64,000 bases of DNA, taken from the NCBI GenBank assembly GCA_019694975.1, contig JAIBAY010000008.1:124001-188000 (forward strand), in the 5' to 3' direction. The notes beneath the pieces are model-generated. The model did not search any database and was not told where the DNA came from. It was given only the letters and a program-made list of their open reading frames with translations. How positions within the stretch are numbered: the stretch's first letter is position 1; every line of letters starts with the position of its first letter. The stretch is from Chitinophagales bacterium (GTDB taxonomy: Bacteria; Bacteroidota; Bacteroidia; Chitinophagales; UBA10324). Shown one piece after another: positions 1 through 10,256 of this stretch. Made by a program: the position numbers and the translations under genes.

Positions 1-236
<236 letters not shown>

Positions 237-501
237 TTAGTGATGATAAATAACCCGGTGCAAGATAAGAAAAGTGCAATGGTTTAAAGTGTTGGGCCTT
301 GTCACCAGTATGTCATGACCGATCATCACACGCGCGTCATCCACCTGCCATTGCGATTGCCAATATGTTCAGGGGAGCATGGTTATTTGCCTTGCTGCAT
401 TATGGTGCTGAAAAATGATGCTCTATCCCGGAAGCATAACTAAATAAAGCGAGTCAGCAAAGGCAAATATGCGAGGGTTACGGTACTACCGGGTTTTAGG
501 A

Positions 502-1149
502 TCACCGGAGATCTACCACTTCAATGCCGGGGTATTTTTTGGTATCAAACGCAAAGAATGCATCATTCAGCTCCACATTAGGAGTAAGCTTTTTAATTTC
601 ATAGGTGTACCTGTTTCCGTTTTTATCAAAGACGGTAGCACTCTGAATAGTTTTCGCAGCCTTGTCTATAGCCAACCGTACTTTGAAATAGGGTTTGTTC
701 TTATCATTTGGCGTCAGATCGATGATCTGCAGCGTCTTTCCGGCTATTGTCTTTTCTTCGTTAAAAGCATAGAGGAAATTTTTCTCATAAATGGTAAAGA
801 TCTCTGTTGGTGAGATGTTGTTATCATCCTTTTCGAAAGTGTTGATCTGTACTTCATTTTCGGCTTTCAAGTAGGTCCAGACAGTGATATTATCAGAAAT
901 TATCTCCTGGTTGCTGAGCATTAATTTATACTTATTCCCTTTCAGGTAAAGTGTTCCCGATTGCTGATTTGTTTTGCTATCAGATCCGCCTTCCAGGGTA
1001 AGCGCAAAATCAGCCTGCACCGATTTATACCCTTTATATTTGGCACTTACGCCATTCAGAATCTGCTGTGCTTTGACGTCAGGCTGTTGTGCAGCTATGG
1101 ATAAGCAATACAATACACAGCAAGTAAAGAGACCGGCTGTCTTCTTCAT
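502..1149 (-). CDS. lolA: LolA-like periplasmic lipoprotein carrier protein
   Basis: 215 residues with an N-terminal signal peptide (MKKTAGLFTCCVLYCLSIAA, cleavage near residue 20). The body is a single LolA-type half-barrel. It begins with the characteristic helix and 'SVQADFALTLEGG', followed by repeated beta strands ('SGTLYLKGNKYKLML', 'SDNITVWTYL') and a C-terminal 'IDLTPNDKNKPYFKVRLAID' strand pair. LolA proteins escort lipoproteins through the periplasm to the outer membrane. The gene lies 66 nt downstream of ftsK on the same strand and is probably co-transcribed with it; ftsK-lolA is a recurrent arrangement in bacteria. Family membership is clear from length and pattern. The absence of LolB in Bacteroidota is general knowledge and leaves the acceptor undefined. 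Confidence 0.88.
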   Translation of the reverse strand: MKKTAGLFTCCVLYCLSIAAQQPDVKAQQILNGVSAKYKGYKSVQADFALTLEGGSDSKTNQQSGTLYLKGNKYKLMLSNQEIISDNITVWTYLKAENEVQINTFEKDDNNISPTEIFTIYEKNFLYAFNEEKTIAGKTLQIIDLTPNDKNKPYFKVRLAIDKAAKTIQSATVFDKNGNRYTYEIKKLTPNVELNDAFFAFDTKKYPGIEVVDLR

Positions 1150-1215
1150 AAATGAGAAATTAAAGGTGTGTTGGTGAAAATGTGTTTCAGCAAACTGGCT
1201 TGATCGGGTGAAAGT

Positions 1216-3774
1216 CTAATAAATTCCGCTTTTCTCCTTCAGGTGAGCCAAAAACTGTTCCAATTCCAGTTCGTCCTTTATCAGCACATCACGGGCTTTA
1301 CTGCCCTGATTAGGGCCAACGATGCCGGTGGATTCCAGTTGATCCATTAACCGTCCGGCACGGTTGTAACCAAGTTTAAGGCGTCGTTGCAGCAGTGAGG
1401 TGCTGCCTTGCTGATACTGTACAATCAGGCTTGCGGCTTCTTCAAATAATTCATCGCGTTCATTCGGATCCAGGAAGTCACCACCTTCGCCTTCTTCATC
1501 TTTTACTTCCGGCAGGAGGTGCGCTTCGGGGTATCCCTTCTGTGCGGCGATGAAATCACATACCTTTTCAACTTCAGGGGTGTCAACGAAGCCACATTGC
1601 AACCTGATAGTTTCTCCACCTATAGAAAGCAACAGGTCGCCGCGCCCGATTAGCTGATCGGCGCCGCCATGATCGAGAATTGTGCGCGAATCAACCTTGG
1701 AGGTTACTTTAAATGCTATTCGCGCGGGAAAGTTTGCTTTAATGGTACCGGTGATGATATTTACCGAAGGCCTTTGCGTAGCAATGATGAGGTGAATACC
1801 GATGGCACGTGCCAGTTGGGCAAGCCGCGCTATGGGTGTTTCAATTTCCTTTCCGGCAGTCATGATGAGATCCGCAAATTCATCAATCACGAGGATTATA
1901 TAAGGCAGGAAGCGGTGACCTTTGGTCGGAAGCAGCTTTCGGTTCAGAAATTTCTCATTGTATTCCTTTATGTTTCTGCATTGCGCGTTTTTCAGCAGGT
2001 CGTAACGCAGATCCATTTCAACGGTCAATGCTTTGAGCGTATTCACCACCTTTTTGGTATCTACAATAATCGGGTCGGCTTCACCGGGTAATTTGGCAAG
2101 AAAATGTTTTTCAATGCTTGTATAAAGCGACAGTTCCACCTTCTTGGGGTCAATCAGTACAAATTTTATTTGCGATGGATGTTTTTTATAAAGCAATGAA
2201 ACCAGTATGGAGTTAACACCAACAGATTTTCCCTGTCCGGTAGCACCGGCCATCAGCATATGCGGCATACGCGCGAGGTCAGCAATGAATATTTCATTCG
2301 ATATTGTTTTTCCCAATGCAATTGGGAGGTCCATTGCCGCGTTCTGAAATTTTTCTGATGCCAGCATGGAACGCATGGAAACGGTCTCTTTGTGCATATT
2401 AGGCACTTCGATACCGATGGTGCCTTTTCCGGGAATAGGGGCGATAATGCGTATTCCCAGTGCGGAAAGTGATAAGGCGATGTCGTCTTCCAGGTTTTTT
2501 ATTTTGGAAATCCGTACACCAGGAGCGGGCACTATTTCATAAAGTGTGACCGTGGGACCAACTGTAGCTTTAATATTTTGGATCTCAATGCCGTAATTCT
2601 GTAAAGTTTTTACGATCTGATCTTTGTTACGCATCAGTTCATCCGAATCGATCCGTATCTTTTCAGAACCATAATTTTCCAGCAGATCCAGTGTCGGGTA
2701 TTGATACTTTGGCAGATCAATTGCAGGGTCGTAGTTTTCACGAACGGCTGTTTCCGCATCAGCCAGTTCTTCCTCTTTTGTTGCCACAATGTCGAGCGCT
2801 ATATCCGATTCATCTCTTGGCGGCAAGCTGCTGAGCGGAGCATTGATTTCCCCGATTGGGGTGCTGATTTCTTCAGCTGTTTCCTCATCTTGCTCATCAA
2901 TTGTTTCCACCACCAGCGACCCGACGGTAATTTTGTTAGCCGGTTCCAGTTCCTTCAACTCCATTTCAGCAGGTTCATGCTCCGGTGATGTGAATGTTTC
3001 GGCAGCAGGTAAATCAGGGGCGGCCGCAGGTGATTCAGCAATGTTATCATCTGCATTGCTGATTGCCGTACTTAGTCGTGGTGTAGCAGCAGTTTTGAAA
3101 GGATTAAAGTGATGAAAACTATAATTGAAAACTATAACCACATAAGCAAGCACTGCGAAAATCAGGAGTGCACCCGTGCCGATGACTCCGAGGAATCCCA
3201 CCAGCCAGCTGTTCAGCATATTTCCCATTGCACCGCCGAATGGAAAGCCATTCCCGGAAAAAAAGAAACTCAAAGTGGCAGGCAGGAGAACTAATGCGAA
3301 AAGCGCGACTTTCAGCAATCTCGTAACAGCGAATACCCTGATGTTGAATAATAAATTGACGCCGGCAACGAATAGTACAGCAACGAATAGGAAAGAGGTG
3401 AGTCCAAAGGCATTGTACATGAAAAAATGAGAAACATAGGCGCCTAACCGTCCCAAATAGTTTTCTACTTCGAAGGTGCCGGTAAGGAAGTTTCGCCAGG
3501 AGAATTGAAAAATTTTGTCCTGGTCTGTCTTCCATGTAAAAAGATAAGAGACCAGCGCAACAAACAGGTACAATGAGGAAAGCAGCATGGTGAGGCCTGC
3601 CAGTTTTGGCAATCTTTCGTCGTTGCGCAATGAAGTGAACCAGCTTTCGGCCTGTTTCTTCTTTTTCTTTTCGCGCGTCTTTTCCGTTACCGCTTTGGAT
3701 TCAGTTACTCTCTCCTCCTTCGTTTCTTTCGCCTTTTCTTTTTCCGCCTTTAATTTATTGGTCGTTTCAGCCAT
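1216..3774 (-). CDS. ftsK: DNA translocase FtsK/SpoIIIE
   Basis: 852 residues. The cytoplasmic N-terminus is very lysine/glutamate rich (residues 1-45). Four membrane segments follow at about 57-80, 118-142, 151-172 and 190-215, then a variable acidic linker to about 350. The motor domain carries Walker A GATGQGKS at 510-517 and Walker B IILVIDEFADL near 626-636. The last ~65 residues form the winged-helix gamma domain, which in this family reads KOPS polarity sequences. FtsK pumps chromosome ends across the closing division septum and activates XerCD recombination at dif. The linker is short compared with E. coli FtsK (1329 residues), which is usual for Bacteroidota. First gene of a probable ftsK-lolA operon; divergent from pruA across a 195-nt gap. 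Confidence 0.97.
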   Translation of the reverse strand: MAETTNKLKAEKEKAKETKEERVTESKAVTEKTREKKKKKQAESWFTSLRNDERLPKLAGLTMLLSSLYLFVALVSYLFTWKTDQDKIFQFSWRNFLTGTFEVENYLGRLGAYVSHFFMYNAFGLTSFLFVAVLFVAGVNLLFNIRVFAVTRLLKVALFALVLLPATLSFFFSGNGFPFGGAMGNMLNSWLVGFLGVIGTGALLIFAVLAYVVIVFNYSFHHFNPFKTAATPRLSTAISNADDNIAESPAAAPDLPAAETFTSPEHEPAEMELKELEPANKITVGSLVVETIDEQDEETAEEISTPIGEINAPLSSLPPRDESDIALDIVATKEEELADAETAVRENYDPAIDLPKYQYPTLDLLENYGSEKIRIDSDELMRNKDQIVKTLQNYGIEIQNIKATVGPTVTLYEIVPAPGVRISKIKNLEDDIALSLSALGIRIIAPIPGKGTIGIEVPNMHKETVSMRSMLASEKFQNAAMDLPIALGKTISNEIFIADLARMPHMLMAGATGQGKSVGVNSILVSLLYKKHPSQIKFVLIDPKKVELSLYTSIEKHFLAKLPGEADPIIVDTKKVVNTLKALTVEMDLRYDLLKNAQCRNIKEYNEKFLNRKLLPTKGHRFLPYIILVIDEFADLIMTAGKEIETPIARLAQLARAIGIHLIIATQRPSVNIITGTIKANFPARIAFKVTSKVDSRTILDHGGADQLIGRGDLLLSIGGETIRLQCGFVDTPEVEKVCDFIAAQKGYPEAHLLPEVKDEEGEGGDFLDPNERDELFEEAASLIVQYQQGSTSLLQRRLKLGYNRAGRLMDQLESTGIVGPNQGSKARDVLIKDELELEQFLAHLKEKSGIY

Positions 3775-3871
3775 ACGATTCCCTCTAAAAATGTTTGGTA
3801 AAGTTAGCTGTTACCTAAGCCGTACAGGTGTTACTGATTAAAAGTTTTCAACACGAAAATGGTTAAACGTC

Positions 3872-3879
3872 TATCTTTG
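3872..3879 (+). promoter_or_regulatory. Promoter -7 element TATCTTTG for pruA
   Basis: Exact match to the Bacteroidota -7 consensus TAnnTTTG, 90 nt upstream of the pruA ATG in the gap between divergent ftsK and pruA. No clear -33 TTG was found at the expected distance. It would leave a ~85-nt leader. Confidence 0.5.
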
Positions 3880-3969
3880 CGGCCGTATTTTGCTAAGAGT
3901 GAAATTCATCTGATAAGCATGTAAACTGAAAGTACACCGCAATCAATCATAACGTTAAAATTATCTTTT

Positions 3970-5601
3970 ATGAGCACCGGATTTTTTAAAGTACCAGTAC
4001 CAGCAAATGAACCAAACCTGATGTATGCACCAGGTTCGGCGGAACGCGCATCGTTGAAAGCAGCGCTCAGTGCGTTTAAATCCGAGACGGCCGATCTGCC
4101 CATGTTTATTGACGGAAAGGAAGTAAGGACGGGTAAAAAAATTGAGATGCATCCTCCTCATGAACATCATCACGTGCTTGGCCATTATCATGCAGGCAGT
4201 GCGGAACATGTGACGATGGCAATTGATGCCGCTCTCAAAGCAAAGAGGAACTGGGAAAACATGCCGTGGGAACACAGGGCCGCTATTTTTCTGAAAGCAG
4301 CCGACCTGCTGGCCGGTCCGTATCGTGCGCGAATCAATGCAGCCACCATGCTTTGCCAGTCGAAGAATGCTTTCCAGGCAGAGATTGATGCCGCCTGTGA
4401 GCTGATAGATTTTTTAAGGTTTAACGTGCAGTTTGCAACGGAGATCTACAGTCAGCAACCACTTTCGTCCAAAGGAATATGGAACCGGACGGAGCAACGC
4501 GCGCTGGAGGGATTTGTATTTGCGATTACACCGTTCAATTTTACCGCTATTGCCGGGAATCTGCCGACCAGTGCGGCGATGATGGGTAATACGGTGGTAT
4601 GGAAACCATCCAACACGCAAATCTTTTCTGCCTGGGTAATTATGGATGTTCTGAGAGCGGCAGGATTACCGGATGGTGTCATTAACCTGATCTATACACC
4701 AGGTGCTGAAACAGGCAAGATCGTTTTTTCACATCCTGATTTTGCAGGGATTCATTTTACCGGTTCAACGGAAGTATTTCAAGGCTTCTGGAAAACGATC
4801 GGCAACAATATCGCTTCTTATAAGACGTATCCGCGCATAGTTGGTGAAACCGGTGGAAAGGATTTTGTGCTGGCTCATGCTTCGGCAGATGCGAAGGCGG
4901 TGGTAACGGCACTGTCAAGAGGTGCCTTTGAATACCAGGGGCAAAAATGCTCAGCGGCATCACGGGCTTACATACCTTCCAATCTCTGGAAGCAGGTGAA
5001 GGAGGGAATCATTGCCGATACGAACTCCTTCCGGATTGGATCAACAGAAGATTTTACCAATTTTATCAATGCGGTAATTGATGAAAAATCATTCGATCAG
5101 CTTGCCGGCTATATTGACCAGGCAAAGCGGGATGCCGGCATTGAAATTATAGCAGGCGGAGGTTATGACAAACGGGAAGGATATTTCATTCAACCTACTG
5201 TTATCAGGGCAGATGATCCGAAGTATAAAACCATGTGCACCGAGTTGTTTGGACCAGTGTTATCGGTTTATGTATATGACGAGCATAAGTTTGAAGAAAC
5301 GCTTGACCTGGTGGACAGCACTTCAGCTTATGCACTTACAGGCTGCGTTTTTTCACAGGACAGAAATATCATCAATCATGTGTCGAAGCGGCTTGTAAAT
5401 GCTGCAGGTAATTTCTATATCAACGACAAGCCAACCGGTGCAGTAGTAGCGCAGCAGCCGTTTGGCGGAGCACGTGCATCCGGAACAAATGACAAAGCCG
5501 GCTCGATGATTAACCTGCTTCGCTGGGTTTCACCGCGATCAATAAAAGAAACTTTTGTGCCACCTACCGATTACCGGTATCCTTTTATGCTGGAAGCCTG
5601 A
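3970..5601 (+). CDS. pruA: L-glutamate gamma-semialdehyde (1-pyrroline-5-carboxylate) dehydrogenase
   Basis: 543 residues, the length of the single-function, mitochondrial-type P5C dehydrogenases, not the PutA fusion. Aldehyde dehydrogenase signatures are intact: 'AITPFNFTAIAGNLP' (about 185-199), 'HFTGSTEVF', the general base Glu293 in ETGGKDF, and the nucleophile Cys327 in YQGQKCSAASR. The C-terminal 'QQPFGGARASGTNDKAG' is also typical. The enzyme oxidises glutamate semialdehyde to glutamate with NAD+, the last step of proline catabolism and of the arginase route from arginine. Arginase and arginine decarboxylase are encoded within 5 kb, so the context fits arginine/proline use. No proline dehydrogenase gene is visible in the window. 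Confidence 0.95.
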   Translation: MSTGFFKVPVPANEPNLMYAPGSAERASLKAALSAFKSETADLPMFIDGKEVRTGKKIEMHPPHEHHHVLGHYHAGSAEHVTMAIDAALKAKRNWENMPWEHRAAIFLKAADLLAGPYRARINAATMLCQSKNAFQAEIDAACELIDFLRFNVQFATEIYSQQPLSSKGIWNRTEQRALEGFVFAITPFNFTAIAGNLPTSAAMMGNTVVWKPSNTQIFSAWVIMDVLRAAGLPDGVINLIYTPGAETGKIVFSHPDFAGIHFTGSTEVFQGFWKTIGNNIASYKTYPRIVGETGGKDFVLAHASADAKAVVTALSRGAFEYQGQKCSAASRAYIPSNLWKQVKEGIIADTNSFRIGSTEDFTNFINAVIDEKSFDQLAGYIDQAKRDAGIEIIAGGGYDKREGYFIQPTVIRADDPKYKTMCTELFGPVLSVYVYDEHKFEETLDLVDSTSAYALTGCVFSQDRNIINHVSKRLVNAAGNFYINDKPTGAVVAQQPFGGARASGTNDKAGSMINLLRWVSPRSIKETFVPPTDYRYPFMLEA

Positions 5602-5699
5602 ACTGTTTTGTTACATGTTTAAAGGTGGTAATGACGCCAAAAATGGCTGGCGGATTTTACGGAGCTGCATAATTAGCATTCAATATTTGTGTACGAATG

Positions 5700-7478
5700 C
5701 TACATCTGTTGCGGCACATCAATACCCAGCAGTTTCATTCCGCTCTTAATAACTGCAGCAGTGCGGCCTGACAGTTGAAGCCGGAACATGCGCTGATCAG
5801 TATTCTCAGCATTCAAAATCTGCAGTGATGCATAGAAGTGATTATACTCCTTTGCCAGGTGATAAAGGTAATTGGCCAGTGTGGAGGGTTCAAATCCCGC
5901 TGCAGCTTGCCGGATGATGGATGGATAATCAGCTAACAGCATGATGAGCTGCCGTTCAATACTTTCGAATGAGTTCACTATCGCTGTTCCTTCCACAGCT
6001 ATGCTTCTTTCCGCAGCTTTCCTGAGAAGGGAACAAATCCTGGCATGTGCATATTGAATAAACGGACCGGTAAAACCATGGAAGTCGATCGATTCTTCCG
6101 GATTGAAAATCATTTTCTTTTTCGGGTCCACTTTCAGGATGAAGAACTTGAGAGCGCCAATCCCCAACTGATGAAAAAGAGTGCGTTGCTGTTCTGCCGT
6201 GAAATATTCAATCTTTCCAACTTCCAGTGTTTTTTGTGCAGCCGTAGCATCCATTTCATCGAGCAGGTCATCAGCATCTACCACAGTACCTTCCCGTGTT
6301 TTCATTCTGCCGCTGGGCAGATCAACGAGTCCGTATGACAGGTGATGAATGCCTTCGGCATAAGGCCGGCTGAGTTTCGAGCATACAAGTTTTAACACCT
6401 TGAAATGGTAATCCTGTTCATTCGCAACGGTATAAACCATAACATCAGGTGCGTATTCTTCATACCGGAGATCAGCCGTGCCGAGATCCTGTGTAATATA
6501 CACGGATGTGCCATCTGCCCGCAGCAGCACTTTCTCATCCAGCCCTTCCGCAGTCAGATCAACCCATACCGAACCATCAGGTTTTTTGAAGAATACATTT
6601 TTGGCCAGTCCTTCCGCTACAATTCGCTTGCCTAACAGATACGTATCGGATTCCATATATGCCTTGTCAAAGTCATTGCCGATTTTCCGGTAAGTTTCTT
6701 CGAATCCCTGGTAAACCCATTGATTCAGCATTTGCCAGAGGTTCCTGACTTCAGCGTCGCCTTGTTCCCATTTCAGCAGCATGGCTGCTATCGCCTGGTT
6801 GAGTGGTGCCTGCTTTTTTGCAGTATCTTCCGGCAGCCCTTGTGCAATAAGTTCTTTTATCTGGTGGCGCAATTCCTGTTCGAATCTTACATAGTATTCG
6901 CCAACAAGATGATCACCTTTTATGCCTGTACTCTCAGGCGTTTCATGATTACCGTATTGCTGGTAGGCCAGCATGGACTTGCAGATATGTACACCACGGT
7001 CGTTGTAGATGTTAACCTTGATCACCTCATTGCCGGCAGCTTTGAGAATAGCCGCCATGGCATGACCGATGAAGATATTTCTCAGGTGGCCAAGGTGCAG
7101 CGGCTTATTGGTATTAGGCCCGCAATACTCCACCATTACTTTTTTTCCTGTTGAAGGAAGTACACCAAACCCGCTTGCGCTGACCTGTTCGTTGAAAACG
7201 CTTAACCAATAAGCATCCTTCAAACGTAGATTAAGAAATCCCTTCACCACCTCATATCGGTCCAGTAACGGCAATTCAGCGATGAGCTGTTCACCTATTT
7301 CGGAAGCTGTCTGATCGGGTGTTTTTTTGGATAACCTGGCAAAGGAGAAAGCGACGACCGTGAAATCAAAAGGGAAATCCTTAGGAGGAATATTGATCTG
7401 CACCTGTTCCGGCACTATATGATGGCCATATAGCCTTGCTATAATTTGGGCAGTTTTTTCTTTGAGCTGAGATTGCAT
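5700..7478 (-). CDS. argS: Arginyl-tRNA synthetase
   Basis: 592 residues, class I synthetase. The HIGH-type signature reads HLGH in 'GPNTNKPLHLGHLRN' (about residues 118-132). An N-terminal Add-1 domain (1-90) precedes the catalytic core, and the C-terminal ~130 residues form the DALR anticodon-binding domain ('GFTGPFIQYAHARI' onwards). The KMSKS position is represented by 'SGRMKTREGTVV', the usual relaxed form in ArgRS. It charges tRNA-Arg; one such tRNA (anticodon UCU) lies at 24647. The neighbouring downstream-oriented gene is arginase, upstream on the same strand, with a 111-nt gap between them. Convergent with pruA. Confidence 0.97.
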   Translation of the reverse strand: MQSQLKEKTAQIIARLYGHHIVPEQVQINIPPKDFPFDFTVVAFSFARLSKKTPDQTASEIGEQLIAELPLLDRYEVVKGFLNLRLKDAYWLSVFNEQVSASGFGVLPSTGKKVMVEYCGPNTNKPLHLGHLRNIFIGHAMAAILKAAGNEVIKVNIYNDRGVHICKSMLAYQQYGNHETPESTGIKGDHLVGEYYVRFEQELRHQIKELIAQGLPEDTAKKQAPLNQAIAAMLLKWEQGDAEVRNLWQMLNQWVYQGFEETYRKIGNDFDKAYMESDTYLLGKRIVAEGLAKNVFFKKPDGSVWVDLTAEGLDEKVLLRADGTSVYITQDLGTADLRYEEYAPDVMVYTVANEQDYHFKVLKLVCSKLSRPYAEGIHHLSYGLVDLPSGRMKTREGTVVDADDLLDEMDATAAQKTLEVGKIEYFTAEQQRTLFHQLGIGALKFFILKVDPKKKMIFNPEESIDFHGFTGPFIQYAHARICSLLRKAAERSIAVEGTAIVNSFESIERQLIMLLADYPSIIRQAAAGFEPSTLANYLYHLAKEYNHFYASLQILNAENTDQRMFRLQLSGRTAAVIKSGMKLLGIDVPQQM

Positions 7479-7589
7479 GGTACAGGTGACTGGCAGTTAA
7501 TATTTGGCGAAAGATGTGAAGCAGTTTCCCGGACTGGCATCGAAGCGGTTTCCGGGAATCAGGAAACACCGGCCCGGCTTGCCACGTTA

Positions 7590-8537
7590 TCAGTCATAGA
7601 GCAACTGGTTGGTTACCTTCAGGAGAATCTCAAAAGCATTTTCCGCCATCAGGTTTTCTTTGTCGAGCGTAGGGTTGATTTCTGTTATTTCAAAACAACA
7701 CACTTTAGGACTTTGCATGAGGCGTTGTAACAACGAAGCAGCTTGTTTTTCCGTAATGCCGTTGGGTGCAGGTGTACCTGTTCCGCGTGAGATGGTCGGG
7801 TCCATGCTGTCGACATCAAAACTCACATAGATGTAATCACACGGTTCCACGGCGGTTAATATCTCGCGTGCAATTTTATCGATGCCCAGGTTATTGATTT
7901 CATCGGTTGAAAACATCTTCACTTTGTTTTGGCGGATGAGATAGTCTTCCTGCGGTTCGGTATCACGTACGGCAACAAAAACAAGATTCTCATAGCGGAG
8001 CTTAGGGGCCATCCCGTTCATGTTTTTGCATTCTTCCCAGAATTCGCGGGTGCTTTCATCCGGTGTGTTAGAACCCTGCGAAATATTATCCTCTGCCAGC
8101 GACATTGCCAGTGGCATGCCATGCATGTTTCCCGAAGGGGTAGTGTAAGGTGAATGCAGATCTGCATGTGCATCAATCCATATTACACCGATGCGGGCAT
8201 CAGGATACGCTGCCTTAACGCCAGCTATAGTACCGGCTGCCGAGGAATGATCTCCGGCAATGACTATGGGGAATTGATCTTCTTTCAACGTCTTCTCCAC
8301 TGCCGCACTCACCCTTTGGCATACAGCGAGCACACCTTTACCTCGCCGGGCATGCGGAGAGCGGGCAGGTTCCAGCAGCATGCTGTTTTCATCAGCAATT
8401 TCCAGTTCGGGAAACTGCTTAAAAAAAGTACTGCCAAAATCAAGCGCTGCAATTTTTATGGCATCAAATCCCAGGCTTGCACCGCGTGTTCCCGCACCGA
8501 TTTCTGATTTGACCGCGATAATTTTAATGCTTTTCAT
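7590..8537 (-). CDS. rocF: Arginase (ureohydrolase family)
   Basis: 315 residues. All six Mn ligands of the ureohydrolase fold are present: His97 in GDHSS; Asp122, His124 and Asp126 in IDAHADLH; Asp241 and Asp243 in SFDVDSMDP. The enzyme hydrolyses L-arginine to ornithine and urea. Agmatinase and formiminoglutamase share the same ligands, but 'SPYTTPSGNMHGMPLA' near residue 129-144 matches arginases (S/N substrate loop and MHG). A divergent arginine decarboxylase lies 264 nt away and pruA 2 kb away, which supports arginine as substrate. Co-oriented with argS downstream. No urease genes are seen in the window. Confidence 0.9.
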   Translation of the reverse strand: MKSIKIIAVKSEIGAGTRGASLGFDAIKIAALDFGSTFFKQFPELEIADENSMLLEPARSPHARRGKGVLAVCQRVSAAVEKTLKEDQFPIVIAGDHSSAAGTIAGVKAAYPDARIGVIWIDAHADLHSPYTTPSGNMHGMPLAMSLAEDNISQGSNTPDESTREFWEECKNMNGMAPKLRYENLVFVAVRDTEPQEDYLIRQNKVKMFSTDEINNLGIDKIAREILTAVEPCDYIYVSFDVDSMDPTISRGTGTPAPNGITEKQAASLLQRLMQSPKVCCFEITEINPTLDKENLMAENAFEILLKVTNQLLYD

Positions 8538-8801
8538 GGTGTAAAAATAATCACAAAATCGGGAGTTGAAGTTGGAAAGATGCGGAGGTAATTAAGAGTT
8601 GCCTTGCTGATTTGAATGGTAAGTATCACATTACTGTGTTTGACTTTTCAATTGGTGAATACTGGAGCAATGATCAGTTTTAAAGAAATAGGCCACCCTG
8701 TAAAGATTACCGGAAGGCGTAAAAAAATAATTTCAGAAATCTAAAAATCATGTAGTTTCGCACGTCAAAAAAATCACGCCTCTCATTGCCAGCCACAGGA
8801 A

Positions 8802-10196
8802 ATGACCAACACCTATAAGGATCTCGTCCGCCAGACATTTGATTTCCCACAAGAAGGTTTTGAAGTAATAGAGAATGAGCTGTACTTTAACGGCGTGCCG
8901 GTGATGGAAGTCATTCAGAAATATGGCACACCCTTGAAGCTGATTTATCTCCCCAAGATCAGTTCACAGATCAACAAAGCCAAATCACTTTTCAAAAAAG
9001 CTTTTAAGGAACACAAATACGGCGGCAAATATTACTATTGTTACTGTACCAAGAGTTCACACTTCAAGCATATACTCGAAGAAGTGCTGAAGAATGATGT
9101 GCATATAGAAACATCTTATGCATACGACATCAATATTATCCGTAAGCTGTATGAGAAGAAACTGTTTGACAAAAACAAATTTATCATCTGTAACGGTTTC
9201 AAGACCCGCACTTACACCACCAAAATTGCCGCGCTGATCAATGACGGTTTCACCAACGTGATTCCCATACTGGATAATAAATCAGAGATAGAAGCTTATC
9301 AGCGCACGGTGAAAGGTACGTGTAACATCGGGATACGGATCGCGGCAGAGGAAGAACCGACCTTTGAATTTTATACTTCACGGCTGGGCATACGCTGGCG
9401 CGACATTCTTGAATTTTATGTGCAGAAGATTCATAACAACAAGAAGTTTAACCTGAAGATGCTGCACTTCTTCATCAATACCGGCATTCGCGACAATGCG
9501 TATTACTGGAGTGAGCTGAATAAAGCGTTGAATGTTTATTGTCAGCTTCGGAAAATATGCCCGACGCTCGACTCCATCAACATTGGCGGAGGTTTCCCGA
9601 TTAAGAATTCGCTGGGCTTCGACTATGACTATGAATATATGATCCGCGAAATAGTGCTGCAGATCAAGACGGCCTGCAAAAAGAACAAGATACCCGTTCC
9701 GAACATATTTACCGAGTTCGGGAGTTTTACGGTAGGAGAGTGTGGCGCTAATCTTTATAAGGTAATCGCACAGAAGCAACAGAATGACTCCGAGTTATGG
9801 TATATGGTAGACAGTTCATTTATCACCACGTTGCCCGACACCTGGGGCATTGGTCAGCGTTTCCTGATGCTGCCGATCAACAAATGGGAAAAGGATTACC
9901 AGAAAGTTAACCTTGGCGGACTCACCTGCGACAGCCAGGATTATTACAATTCAGAAGTGCACATCAACCAGGTATTTCTACCCAAAAACAGCAATGGAGA
10001 ACCGCTCTATATCGGCTTCTTTCATACCGGCGCATACCAGGATCAGCTTTCAGGATATGGCGGCATCAAGCACTGCCTGATTCCATCTCCAAAGGTGGTT
10101 TTAATTTCCAAGGATAAAAAGGGAAACCTCACCGACCGATTGTTCGCCAAGCAGCAGACTTCGGCGAGCATGCTGAAGATCCTCGGATATAAGTAG
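8802..10196 (+). CDS. speA: Arginine decarboxylase, fold-III PLP type (biosynthetic, short Bacteroidota form)
   Basis: 464 residues. An alanine-racemase-like barrel is followed by a beta domain. The PLP lysine is Lys84 in YYYCYCTKSSHF, followed by 'IETSYAYDINIIRKLYEKK'. 'LDSINIGGGFPI' supplies the glycine-rich phosphate-binding loop, and 'FTEFGSFTVGECGANLY' is the start of the C-terminal domain. It is shorter than E. coli SpeA (~630) because the helical insert is reduced. I name it arginine decarboxylase because this family in Bacteroidota is so assigned and because arginase and argS are adjacent. Diaminopimelate or carboxynorspermidine decarboxylase are less likely alternatives. Product would be agmatine, the entry to putrescine and spermidine. 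Start ATG at 8802 is supported by the strong N-terminal conservation. Confidence 0.85.
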   Translation: MTNTYKDLVRQTFDFPQEGFEVIENELYFNGVPVMEVIQKYGTPLKLIYLPKISSQINKAKSLFKKAFKEHKYGGKYYYCYCTKSSHFKHILEEVLKNDVHIETSYAYDINIIRKLYEKKLFDKNKFIICNGFKTRTYTTKIAALINDGFTNVIPILDNKSEIEAYQRTVKGTCNIGIRIAAEEEPTFEFYTSRLGIRWRDILEFYVQKIHNNKKFNLKMLHFFINTGIRDNAYYWSELNKALNVYCQLRKICPTLDSINIGGGFPIKNSLGFDYDYEYMIREIVLQIKTACKKNKIPVPNIFTEFGSFTVGECGANLYKVIAQKQQNDSELWYMVDSSFITTLPDTWGIGQRFLMLPINKWEKDYQKVNLGGLTCDSQDYYNSEVHINQVFLPKNSNGEPLYIGFFHTGAYQDQLSGYGGIKHCLIPSPKVVLISKDKKGNLTDRLFAKQQTSASMLKILGYK

Positions 10197-10256
10197 CTGC
10201 CTGTCACCATACAAATTATTCAGGGTTAACCCTAAATTCCTTTCGCTGTATCCGAT

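Noticed and set aside
2701-3535. Several 80-140 codon open frames opposite or out of frame with ftsK
   Set aside because: They lie fully inside ftsK, whose domain order is intact, and have no family match; they reflect codon bias.
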